This document shows positions 22,813 through 34,300 of a stretch of 64,000 nucleotides of DNA, one piece after another. Positions within the stretch are counted from its first letter, which is position 1. Each line of letters starts with the position of its first letter. The DNA is from Lophius americanus (taxonomy: Eukaryota; Chordata; Actinopteri; Lophiiformes; Lophiidae), in assembly GCA_037951165.1 (NCBI GenBank), contig JBBDHG010000126.1, forward strand, positions 2,199,001 through 2,263,000, written 5' to 3'. The translations under genes and the position numbers were made by a program. Under the pieces are notes generated by a model. The model was not told the DNA's origin. It searched no databases and saw only the letters and a list, made by a program, of their open reading frames with translations.

Positions 22813-25800
22813 TCAGACCGTCTTCCTGGCAGTCAGAACTCGAACTATACAGCCCACTCCTCCCACCGCCAGAGCCTGTGGACACACGGCAGAGGTCAGA
22901 TGTCTGTGTTACATGTTTGCACCTTTAGTAGGCAGCAGTCTGTGATATGATAGAGTCAAGGATGAAGATAAACTTTATGTGCAGCCATGAGTTCATAAGA
23001 CAACAACAACAACATTAAATTCACATCCTGAGGAGTATTTCAGAAAGCAGGTTTGGTAGAAACTCTCAGTTTGTTAAACCTGATATAAGGGTGCCTCTGT
23101 GTTTCCCGTTCCAAAAAGAGGGGTAAGTTAAACTCTTAGTTACCATGGTAACTTACTCTGGGAACCTAACCTTCTTCAACAAAGTTCAGTGTTGGCCTCA
23201 CTTTGTTAAAGCTCCTTTCTGGAACACAGGAAGCTGGTTTACAACCTCCACAGCCTGGTTGTCAGTGGACACTGGGAGATGATTATGGGATTCTTCCTTA
23301 AATCAATAACCACCTCTTTCGTCTTGGACACACTGTGTTGGTTTGTCCCAGTGATGAATGTGTATATGTGTGTTTACAGTCAAGAAGTGAAATCTGACCA
23401 CAAGTTGTCACAAGAGTCTCATTAGAATAAAGACGAAATAGAATAAATGGACAACGGTTGATTCCTTCCTTCCTCACTACCTTCTACCCTTTTGTGGCAC
23501 TAATAATTGGCTACTTTAATCTCAAATCACTTGGTCTTGTGTTCTGGTTGGTGACGTACCTTTTCGTGCCACTGTAGCAGCATGGCGCTGCTGTTATCAG
23601 TTGGTTTCTCAAAGCCTTTGTAGATGTACTTCATCAGCACGTCCACTCCAGTTTTGTCCAGGGACCCCACGGCCTTTTCTATGTCGCTGCTTTTAAAACT
23701 GCTCAGCACTTTGATCACCAGCAGCTCTGCTCGCTCCTGGGCGCAAACACACACACAACGTATACCCATGACTAGTTATAACGACTGCTTAATCCAACGA
23801 CATTGCTACTCTGCAGCCTGCAGGACCAATATTCCAGGACATCTGAGAGAATTTTTTTTTTTTTTTAAAGATTAGGCCCAAAATGTAATTTATACAATTT
23901 TTTAAATGGACTGCATTGAAACAGAAATCCCAGATTTACATTGTATACCAATGTTCATACACCAACGCCAGAATCCTGCATGTTGCTGAATTTAAAGAGC
24001 TGAAGAGGAAAGGTAGGATCTATAGAACGTTCCAGTTCCAGTCAACCTATAATTATGTAGAAGGTTAGAGGCAGGTAATATTAACATGGTCACTTTTGTT
24101 AAATAAAAGATAAACAGGTCTATTTTCACCCCCGCAATGAGTATAAGCATCTGGAACTACATCCCCCTTCCTCCCCCGCTGAGGAGGAATGATATGGCTC
24201 ATAAATCCTAATAATATTAATATAGTTACATCATTCTGACCATTATTGTTATTTACTCTATTTGAACAGTTTTACCTCATATTTGTTATTGAACCAATTC
24301 TTGTATATTTTTGATATATATTCTCTCTTTCGCTATGACAGGTGGAAGCAGCAACAATTAAATGATTAAACAGGAGGCGATAAAAATGCATGTGAACTGA
24401 AAAATGGAGTGATGGTTGAAATATATATGTCATGTCATATTGGCTGGAAGTAACAAAAAAACACAGGTGAAGAGATGCAACCATAACACCAGCAGGAGTC
24501 CGGAGCAACAAAACGAGAAAATGAATAAATATAGGCAGTAAAGTAGAATGAGACGCATTTGGTTAATAAATATTACCTTTGAAAAATGAGAATGCATAGG
24601 GGTGGCCTCGATTACAACAGTATTCAACATAAACCTACAAAACCTAACCTTTGAATAAAAAAAATTAGGTATCAATGAGGCGGAGCATAATCTTTGGAGC
24701 GCTCACCACTGACATCGACTGGTTTAGTCTGCACTATGAAATAAAGATGAAGACAGCCCAGTTGGATTAACAGTCCAGGGAAAAGACACTCGTCATTGGG
24801 CGGAAGAACCTTTCGGGGACGAAACATTGAAATTGCATTGGCCATCGGTCAAAGTCGGCCCCCAAAAAAACTGCAAGCAGTATTTCCACAGAATAACTAT
24901 ACAGACAGCCACCCGCTGATACAAGACAACAGAGGAGAAGGAGAAGAGCGTTCAGACTAAAAGTGTGGCGCCACTTCATCAGAGCTTTCACACATTTAGC
25001 GAAGAGGAATAAATATATACCTTGGAATTCTGGTTCTTGGTGTTGATTGGAGGATTCTTTAGCACGGCAAGGAGAGCTGCATTGATGTTCCCCTTGAAAA
25101 CAGCAATTAAGGAACACAAGAGTCCAACAAATATACACACACATTTATATTTTCACTAAATAAAACACAAAGGTGCTTGTTAGATTTATTTTTCAGGAAC
25201 AGCAGTATCAGTGAAAACCAATTTTAAGTACAAAAGTGAAATAAAAGCCCAAACTTAAAGATAATTGAAATCCTAGATTTATATAATTTTAGACGGACAC
25301 AGCAAAAAAATGTCGGCAGAAAATGTGCATTCAAATAACAGAACGGTCAGAAGCAACAGAAATACAATCTAAGTACTGAAGTATGTAAAACCGTTATTGA
25401 GTTCATTCAAACATTTTTATTTTACTTTCCTGAGCATTATTTCTCTTTCTAATAGTTGCACAATACACCAATCAGCAATAGTGTATAACCACTGACAGGT
25501 GATATCAGAATAACCCTGAGAACCTGTGGGCGGGTTGTATTAGGCAGCAAGTAAACATTTTGTCCTTAAGTTGATGACTTGGAAGCAGAGCAAATGAGCA
25601 AGCATAATTATCCGAGCGATATTGACAAGGGCCAAATTATGATTGATGGATGACTGGGTCAGAGCATCTCCAATACTGAAGGGTTTTCCAAGTATGCAGT
25701 AATTTGTACCACTACTAATCCGGTGAAAAGTTGACAGGGTCATGGGAGCCCTAGGCTCACTGATGCACATAGAGAGTGAAGACTAGCCCATGTTGTAGTA

Positions 25801-26696
25801 AGACCCTCCAGATGAGCTACTATAGCGTGAGCACACACAGTGGGATCAGAGAGCTCTTTTGATGGAAAAAGTTTGGAAAGTAGTTGCTTTTAATTTTATG
25901 GCCGAACGGTTCATTAGGTCTATATAATCACAGAAGATTATAATATAATTTGATATAATCACTTGTGCTGTTCATTATATGTAATTTCTTCATTTTAATT
26001 TTTATTATTTTTGTTGGCCAGTTGGTTTTGTGCAACGTGCGGATTAAAAGTAGAAAAGGTAAAACACATGTAGCACTAATTTATAATAGATGATTATGAA
26101 AGACAAAAACAATTCACATAAATATTATTATTATTACATACATATGGATTGATCACCTGGTCTTTCACATATTTGGTGGCTTGTTTCTCTGCCGAGATCT
26201 GGCAACACCGACGTTAGTGTCCAAACCCACAGCATAGACTCGTTTGTTAGTGAATATAATAGATAATTAAATTTTACTATTTACCTTGTATGAACTAAGC
26301 AGTGCAAATCAACGATGGTTAAAACGTAGCCTAATAAGTTATTTTAGTGACAGATAAAATGTAAGGGACCACACCCTCGTGAGAAGTGACACCCGGAAAC
26401 ACAACACTTGAAAGAAACACCGATATTTACTGATTACTGCACAAATTTTGCTTAATAAACGTCTGCTATGTCTCATACACACAATAATACATAATATCCC
26501 GAGCATACCAAATTAATGATTTAATTTATTCCAAACCATACAAGTCAAAAGGATATTGTCTGAGCAAACCTTCTACTTCTGCTTCGTCCGGACCTCCCTG
26601 GTTATCTCCTCCGTCTTCCTCGTCCACAAACTTGTTCTCGTCGTATTCATCAACGTCAACTTTTCTAAATTTATCGGAAACTGTATTTTTAGACAT
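22813..26696 (-). CDS. arpc5: Actin-related protein 2/3 complex subunit 5 (p16-ARC)
   Basis: This is the small alpha-helical subunit of the Arp2/3 complex, which nucleates branched actin filaments in the cytoplasm. It bridges ARPC1 and ARPC4. Four coding exons on the minus strand: 26696-26557, 25093-25021, 23736-23560 and 22875-22813, totalling 453 nt for 150 residues (human ARPC5 has 151). The N-terminus (MSKNTVS, FRKVDVDEYDENKFVDEEDG), the middle (IEKAVGSLDKTGVDVLMKYI) and the C-terminal IVRVLTARKTV are all conserved. The choice of arpc5 over arpc5l rests on the MSKNTVS start. Exons 2-4 have ordinary GT-AG introns between them. Intron 1 lacks a GT donor and is best read as U12-type (separate entry). 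The frame is open upstream of MSK, but conservation fixes the start at 26696. Confidence 0.96.
25094..26556 (-). other. arpc5: U12-type (minor spliceosome) AT-AA intron, arpc5 intron 1
   Basis: On the minus strand the exon 1 end reads CTCAGACA|ATATCCTTTT. ATATCCTTT is the exact U12-type 5' splice site. Near the other end TTCCTTAAT (25106-25114) matches the U12 branch-site consensus TTCCTTRAY, about 13 nt before exon 2. The exon junction is ttttcaa|GGGGAAC. Only the AA terminus joins CA to G and keeps Q-G-N in frame. Using the neighbouring AG would shift the frame (452 nt in total). No usable GT donor fits the conserved RQGN junction. Confidence 0.75.
25467..25911 (+). mobile_element. Internally deleted Tc1-like element (family A), arpc5 intron 1
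   Basis: It starts with 'accaatcagcaatagtgta' and ends with 'ttttatggccgaacggtt', which resemble an inverted terminal pair. Inside are 'attaggcagcaagtaaac', 'gacaagggccaaattatgat' and 'gactgggtcagagcatctcc', the 5' portion of a Tc1-like transposase region. The second half of the transposase is missing. Confidence 0.65.
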
Positions 26697-26830
26697 TTTG
26701 GACAAAGTAGCACAGATTCTTTTAACGAAATATCGGGCGATATGTCCAGCAGACACTAACAATTGACCCAGGCAGCCCTTTGATAGCACTTCCGCATTGT
26801 TTCTTCTTCTTCGGCGGAATGATTGTAGTA
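26697..26830 (-). promoter_or_regulatory. arpc5 5'UTR and proximal promoter with an ETS-type site
   Basis: It lies directly upstream of the arpc5 ATG. CACTTCCGC at 26787-26795 (minus GCGGAAGTG) is an ETS/GABP-type site, common in promoters of widely expressed genes. A 'tcttcttcttcggcgg' tract lies next to it. The start point is not determined. Confidence 0.4.
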
Positions 26831-27049
26831 TGCTGAACGAACTTGTTATTATTAGCGCCTCTTCGTGGCTTGGAGTAAAATTTAACATTGAGTTAAGGAT
26901 ATATGAAATGGTATTTGATTTGTTACAAGCAAAAAAATTAAATCGAGAATTTTAATTGAAAAAATATTTAACTGAATAATTATACGTACTAAAGTAAAAT
27001 GAAAATAAAAAAACATTAATAAAAAACAATTAAAGACCTCCTTGTTTAG

Positions 27050-27565
27050 GCCCTTCACCAAAACAGCTATGATCTGTCAAGGCATGGACTACACCAGACT
27101 TGTAAAAATGTGCTGTGGTATCTGGCACATCAGATGTTAGCAGCAGACCCTTCTCGACACAAAAATATGGAATATTACTTATTTCACCATAGCAATATTT
27201 CTTATTTTTATTCTAGGTAAGTGCCGGCAACGTCTTGTGTACTGTGTTTGAGTGTGTATGTGAATTTGTTAGACTGTGCAACATGTGTGTGAGAGAATTA
27301 CTTTTAATACGTACAGATCTTAGAATCCTGTAAGTTGTAAGGTGGGCTCTTCCTGGATTGAACTTAAAATGAGATATGAAGAATTTTTGAGGACAAATCA
27401 ACACCTTCAACTCGTTGTTATGTTCGTAAAACCATGGAACCAGGAGCATTAAAGAGACCACTGCCACTAGGAAATATTGTTTCCATAAAGGGGGGGCACT
27501 AAGTCTGCAGCAATGTTTCAGGTAGTGGGTATCCACATAAATGGTCAGATCCGAGGTCTCCAACA
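27050..27565 (-). mobile_element. Tc1-like transposon fragment (family A), antisense
   Basis: The plus strand reads 'gatctgtcaaggcatggact', 'tgctgtggtatctggcacat' and 'ggtgggctcttcctggattg', then 'caacaccttcaactcgttgt'. It is the reverse complement of the C-terminal transposase part of family A. The frame is broken throughout. Confidence 0.65.
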
Positions 27566-29254
27566 AGGACTATTGCCCAAAAGTCTCCAGTGAATGGGAG
27601 ATGTTTACCCAAAGATTTGCGAAAAATACTGAACAGTTTTTGAGTTATGCCCCAGAGAAGCTCTTCTGAGACAAATCCAACTCAAAGGAATAAACATAAG
27701 TCCAACTTATAACTATAATGATAATAATAACAATAATAATAAATGTTATCTGTAAAGCCCTTTGTAAAAAGCGAACAAGTCCTTTACGGGATAAAAACAA
27801 AGAATTAATAGACACCTGTTCACCAAGATGGTGAATAATCATAAATAATATTAAAAACCAAAGGAGAAAATCTGGCAGTGAGACTGTGTGTTTAGATTGC
27901 TGAGATTAGCATTTTAAATTATGTTATTGATCTGCATGCCTAAATAACAATAAACACCACTTCAGTACTTTGTTGTTGTGTGTGGCAAGTTTTGTGCAGG
28001 AAAAAAAACAACAACTAAAAAGGTATCCAACAGAACTGTCAATATATTCAAAAGTTTGTGATGTGAACTAAGATTATGAGCAGTGGGACCGACTACTGTT
28101 GTACTGGAAATCCTGTTTATCACGTTTGTGTGCCACAGAGTTGCCAGACAGTTGTCCTGCTGTTTACTGAAATTTGAGTTCAGCTTCTCTTTTATAATTT
28201 CTCAATCTCAATCTCAACAAGTGGTAAAAAATAGGAAGTTATAAACATGATTAAAGGTGCAATTAACAATAATGACCAGGAGGGGGCAGAAAAAGCAAAG
28301 CAGCAGAGCAATGACACAAACAACATTCTAACAACAATGAATGTGTTGATTTACAGTATGTGAAAAGTAAAGAACCATAATTTATTGTCCCTTTATGAAC
28401 ACTAACTCAGTGAGAGCAAAACAGCTAAACTAAATCTAGATTTATATCAACCTACAGCATTTGATCATATTAACAATAACTGGGGGTTACACTCTAAAAT
28501 CTATACCAGAAGGCAGATATCTAATTTTGTGAAATTATTTATTCTAGATCTGGTGGGTCTTCTTAGAAATTTACATTACAAAACAATACGTCGACAACGA
28601 CATCATTTTAAAAACAGAGTTCGTATTTATAATGGAGTGCAAGAAAAATACGATACAACCGTGGATGTTAAGCTCTTGTCATCTATCTTCAGCTTTTTCA
28701 GTCAACGACATCATCCACTCAGTTGAGATAAAGTGTGCACGTCACATATTAGTGCAAACAAACTACATACAGCAATATATAACAATAAGCATTGAATTGT
28801 ATCCCCTGTATCATAACGAACATCAAACTCCTGCTAACACACAGGTGGGAGACGACTAAGGTCAGAGTGTGGTTACCTTCAACACGGAGCTTCTTACATA
28901 AGTTTGGTTAGATTGCAAAATGTTTAAAAAATAGTTGAAGAGAATCTTGAGGTTATTTTTGGAATGGGGGAGCGGTGATTAAGATTTTGGGGACTATCCA
29001 GATGAAGATGGGGGAGATACATTATGTTTTTCGCAGCCTTGTTGGAGGTATAAACCCCCTGAGCGACCCTGTAGTTTCAAGAATGTGTGTCGTCTTCTGC
29101 TCCTACCTTCATCTTACAAACCTTCTGTGATGACTGCTGTACTTCTTCATCGTGAGGGGGGACAACTATGACATCATTCCCAGTATGAGCCCCCCGGATG
29201 TCACCGGTCAAAGGTGTCACTCGGAAGTGTAACGTCATCTAACTGGATGAAGAT

Positions 29255-29560
29255 GACCTCCGCGAAGGACTGTGTGTTTTTACCTCTGTTTGTTTGTAAA
29301 CAAGATTATGAAAAAAAACAACAACAAATGGACGGATTCACATGAAATTCCCCCCAGAGGTAAGTTTTGGCATATTCTAGAGATGACTAAATCAAGGTGC
29401 CGTTATTTCATGACCTCACAAAGTGAAGTCATAATACGTTTTTCTTTAACCATTGCGAGTTAGGGTACTTTTTTTCTTCAGTTTTTCATTAATAACGTCA
29501 TCAATAACTAATCGATTTGCTTCAAATTTTATGGGCATTTGTAGCCTGGTACTCGTCATC
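29255..29560 (+). repeat. Fish interspersed repeat ('tctgtttgtttgtaaacaag' type)
   Basis: The sequence 'aaatggacggattcacatga' is followed by 'cagaggtaagttttggcat' and 'taaccattgcgagttaggg'. These phrases recur at 35985-36150 and in part at 1415-1530. The element class is unknown to me. Confidence 0.5.
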
Positions 29561-31375
29561 AACCCACTGGAAATATTCAGACCCGCAACCTTATATTATT
29601 TTTTTTTAAGGCATATTTTAAAAAGAATAAAATAAAAATGAACAAAAATTAGATTTAAAATATATTTATCTGAATGTTTGCGCACAGTTTTTCCTTTTTT
29701 TGTTGAAAATTTAATATTCCACTGGAATAATATAAATAATAATAATAATAATAATATATATATAATAATTTCCACAGGTATATCACAGAATTATAGACTG
29801 AATCGTGAATAACACAACATGTACAGAACATAAGGATCATTTTATTATTCAGATGGGTTCAGTAATTGCTAACGTTCCTAAATAAATTAGATTCTATAAT
29901 TCATTCTGGTCACAGTTGTGCTTTTGTGGAGGTTTGCACTCTGGGAGGGCTTTCTAGTTGTTAGCTGAAGCAAGAAAACAGAATCGATCGCTGAATCTGA
30001 GACTTAATCTCTAATCATGATGGTTCGGACCCGTGAGGTGAGATGCTTAAGATTTTGAACTGAAATAATAGTTAAAAATACCAATTATGTCCAGAGATAG
30101 TTGCTGAATCAAGACCTACTTCATTGAGTGTTAAACTTTGACCCTCTGCGTGATAGTGTGCTGAGGTTTTCCTCTGTTGACTGCGTGACATATTCGGATG
30201 CTTCCACGACTGAAACAAAGTTGAGATTTACTCTGACGGGCACAAATTAAAATATTTTTATGTGTTTTTTGTGAAGGGAATCTGACTCTTCAGTAGTCAG
30301 TCAGCCTGTCTGTGCGTGAGGACGGCCAGTGTGTGCGGCTTTTCAGTATTCCAGTTTCAAAAAGTAAACAAAGTCTTGAAGTTACTATTATTTTAATACA
30401 ATATCAGCTAAATTAACAAGTTTACTTTTCAGGTTTTACAAATTTTCCAGAAACCAGATAACATTCAATGTGAAATAGATGTAATCTGGAGACGACATCC
30501 CCCCCAAAACATCGTAGGACAGATGCATCGTTGTATGACATATCCTCCATTCTCTGGTGAGTGTATTTGTTTCAGATATTGGCTACAGAGAAGATGAACA
30601 ACTTTCAGATTCACCTGAAAATCACCAATGCATGGAAAACCAAAAACGGAGAAATCAAAATATCATAAGGCACCACTTTAGGGTATAGTTGGTATATGTT
30701 ACAAGTGTGATGGAGCGATTGTGTCTAGTTTTCAGGATCATAAATCTTACCTTAAAAACCATGTTTATGAAAAAAAAACATGATTTATTTACACGTATGA
30801 AAAAAAAAATACATTAAAAATTATTCGGTTTTAGTGTCTCTATGATCTTTTACCAACTTGGATCCCATTTTCATGTGTAATTGACATATTTTGTTATCGA
30901 CCTATTGATTAACTGACATATTATAAAAAATAAAAAAATGAATTTAACTTGAATAAAATGTATCTGTTTTGTTCGGAGTTGCGAGAATGTTAAGGCTTTG
31001 AGATATGCTATATAAAAATGCTTTAAGGAAATATAACTTCACTTATGAAAGATAAACCATCTCGTATAGTAATGTGCCATAAAATGGTTAGAAAAGCAAC
31101 GATAAAAGTGACGTGAAAAGACAAAACCTTAAATCACAAGCATGCATTTACATCTTCATCTAGGCAATATTAATGGCAAGTAATGAAAACCGTAGTAATT
31201 TAGTGGTGTTACAGGTGTGAGAGCTTCCAGAGACCTTCGTCTAAAACAAATATCCTTCATATCCATTTAGTTTAGCTGCGATATACTTCTTCACAAGTAT
31301 AAATGCCCAACTGATCTTAGCATAGATGATGTGAAAATAGAAGTCAAACTTTGCTGTGGTGGTCGTCCCATTCCT

Positions 31376-34300
31376 CTAAGAGAAGATCTTGAATTTTCTG
31401 CCGTCTAGGGGTGACACCATGAGCCGGGCTGAGCCGAGGGAGTCCAGAGGGCGCCTGTAGTATTTCCAGATGACTGTGCACACTTTGAAGAACAGCAGGA
31501 CGCAAGCCAGAACCAGCAGCACAACTTATTAGGAAAAAAAGAAACAAAAAAAATGCGGCATGAATTGATTGGGCCAGAACTTCAAGAACCTCTTTTAAAA
31601 TGATGAATTTATGTTAATGATCCGCTCCCCTGCGACGCAGACGCCATAAATGAGGTGAAGACAGTCACTTATCTCGTTTTCACTGCAATAAAGATTGACG
31701 GCCCCCATGTTGGTGTGAAACTCACCCATAAATATAGAGTTTATAGAGGGGTCAGCTGGGTCAAAATGCTTCATGAGGTTTCCCACCAGAGCCACGATCA
31801 CCACCGGGTATACCATCAGAATGTAACGCACCCAACGGTCCAGCACCCAGTTCTCCAGGATGAACCTGCACACAGACACACAGCGATCAAGCGATAGTAA
31901 ATGCAGTGAAACAGAGTGATGGTTGTTCAGGTCAGCCACACGTTACCTCGACTATTCTATAACAAACACCCATTTTTACAAACCTTTAGTTAATCAGGTC
32001 TTAAGTGTCCCAGCTACGGATATTAGAAAATTCTAACCAACATTTGTGCAGCGTTCACACTCAGTGTGGCATTCTACTTGCTTTACTCATGAGAATATCT
32101 GAGATGAATTGAGTTTACTTGCGTCCCTGAAGCAGTAAAGTTTATTTCTGCCATTTTCAGAAGTCATCCCCATGAGAAAAGTAAATACAACTGCTGCTTG
32201 GTATTTATTTTGGAGGTCACAGACATGTCAGAAAAACCAAGATGCTGTCATGTCTGGGTTCACAACATCATCTGGAGGCGCTCACAGACAGCTTGTACTC
32301 CAACTTCCACGTCAACGTCCTACTGACGTCCGGAGAATCTCGACGCAAAGAGGCTTTTGCTTCATGCAAATTTATGGCTGTGCTTGAGATTTTTTAACTT
32401 TTACGGTTTGAGTGACACAATCATTTTTTTTTTTTTTTTTAAAACATGTCTGTCTAAGAATAAAGCTGCAAGACTTGCACTGCACCGTCCATCAGGGGTG
32501 AGGGGAGTACATAAAGAATTCACCCCATGGCCAAGGGTCGAGGGCCGGTGTGAAAACAATCTGCTGAATTTCTTCAGGACTATTTGTTCCAGCAAACAAA
32601 CAAAAACGTTTGTATTCACAACTAAATTGAGGGATAAACCAACATTATCAAAGTGCCGGACAGGACAGGGGACACACAGTTAAACATGAACCCAAAACAG
32701 ATGTAGTGTTTAGATCTGGGATGTTTAGAACCACAACTGTGTGGAGTGAGTCACCAAACATCATTGAAGCAGCTAATAAGGTATCTTTTTTTTTTCTGGC
32801 AGCTAACGAAGATCAATGTAAATAAATAAATAAATAAACAAATAAAGACTGTTTTTGACCCAAAAAAAACACTGAGTTTAGCACCACCACTCATGAAACC
32901 TTTGCTTTGTTGACGTGATCGCGGCATGAGGTTTCCTTACGATCACGTAAAAGACAGATTAGAGTGACACTTAGAGAGTCTTCCTCTCCTCTATTTCTTC
33001 CCCAGCTCTGGACCTCGTCCAGTCGAGACTCACCATGCCATCACCTCCCCAAACAGGATGCAGAGAGAAGCCGTCGCTGCGGTGCTCCTGTCCACGCCCC
33101 ACAGATGGAGAACCAGTGAGAAGTTGATCAGAGAGGCGATGGAAGTCCATGTGGTGTAGAGCGCTAGACCGTTCTGGACCTGAACACATGTTAACGCAGC
33201 GTTGTTAGTAAAAGACATCCACAGATCAGCAGAACCTGTTACACACATTCTGCCGTACCAGAACTCTGAGACAGGTCAGGTATCTGTGATGGAAGGTCTG
33301 CAACCAGACACCGTAGTAATCCGTCACAAAACAACAGAAGAAGAGCGCGCTGTAGTTGGATATGACGACCATGACTAATACGACCAGAGCCGCCAGCATC
33401 AGCCTGCAGGACCGAGAGAAAACAGATGGAACATGAATGCACCATATCAGAATATCAACCACTTCATTGTAAAAGCTGGGATAAAATAAAAAGCAGTAAT
33501 GTCATTGTTCTTCTCTTAAACTCCTGAACGCAATCAATCCAGAGTCCCTGAGAGGTTCGCAACATGAAAACCGCTCCTAGAAGGTTCATCGGAAGTCCAT
33601 CTATGTTTTGACGATAGGCTGTCTGTAATTAAGTTAACAGTAATTTATGAATGACAGAAAACCAGATGTGCATCTATTCCTGCTGTTAGGGAGGAATAGA
33701 TGCACATCGGCAGGTGGTTGGAGTGACGAAAGACACAGTTATCTGACATGCATTGAAACAATGAAGCTGTTTCTATATAGTTCAGTTATTTATCTGCTTG
33801 GTAATTAAACAAGCACCTCGTTTGTTTGCTGTAGTTATGGATATCATTCAGTTACGGTAGGTTTGGTGCGAATGCATCGTCATAATGTTTTGGTCATTGA
33901 ACACAGAAATGGTTCTGCAATAATTTCATGTCAGCTCTGCAGCACCAACCATAAGCAGCTAACATTCAAAATTCACTTCAGTATATCATAATAAATGTTT
34001 TTGTATTTCCAAAGCAATTCCATTTGGAAATAAAGTTTCCCAAAAACTATCCATTTTGAAACATAAATATTCATGTCACTTATTGGTCTCACACCTAAAA
34101 ACTTGTTATTTTCATGCGTGAATATGTGCAGATGAGCTCTGTGTCAAAGTTAACAAAGAGTCCCAATGCCGCTGCTTGTGGTTCTTTTCGGGACGTTTCA
34201 TTTCTTCCTCTTTCTCCCCAGTCCCTCAACAAGCCCCCCATACATCCAGTGCCATAGCATTTATGGCTGATCTTGTTGTTTGTACGTGTAAGTAATAAGA

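Larger units (their letters stand above)
26831..31375. other. Gap between arpc5 and the TspO-like gene
   Basis: It comprises the upstream flank of arpc5 and the 3' flank of the TspO-like gene (whose 3'UTR lies just below 31376). It holds a Tc1-like fragment (27050-27565) and a fish interspersed repeat (29255-29560). It also has short ATT tails (27720-27745, 29735-29760). I recognise no exon. Confidence 0.5.

Noticed and set aside
22403..22950. Overlapping frames on both strands near the arpc5 last exon
   Set aside because: They overlap the arpc5 3'UTR and last exon (22813-22875 minus). The frames differ from the conserved arpc5 frame.
26553..26569. Ordinary GT donor for arpc5 exon 1 (ttgtatgg, 11 nt further on)
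   Set aside because: It would add YPFDL to a junction that is strictly RQ-GN in the family, it is a weak donor, and it ignores the exact U12 signal at ATATCCTTT.
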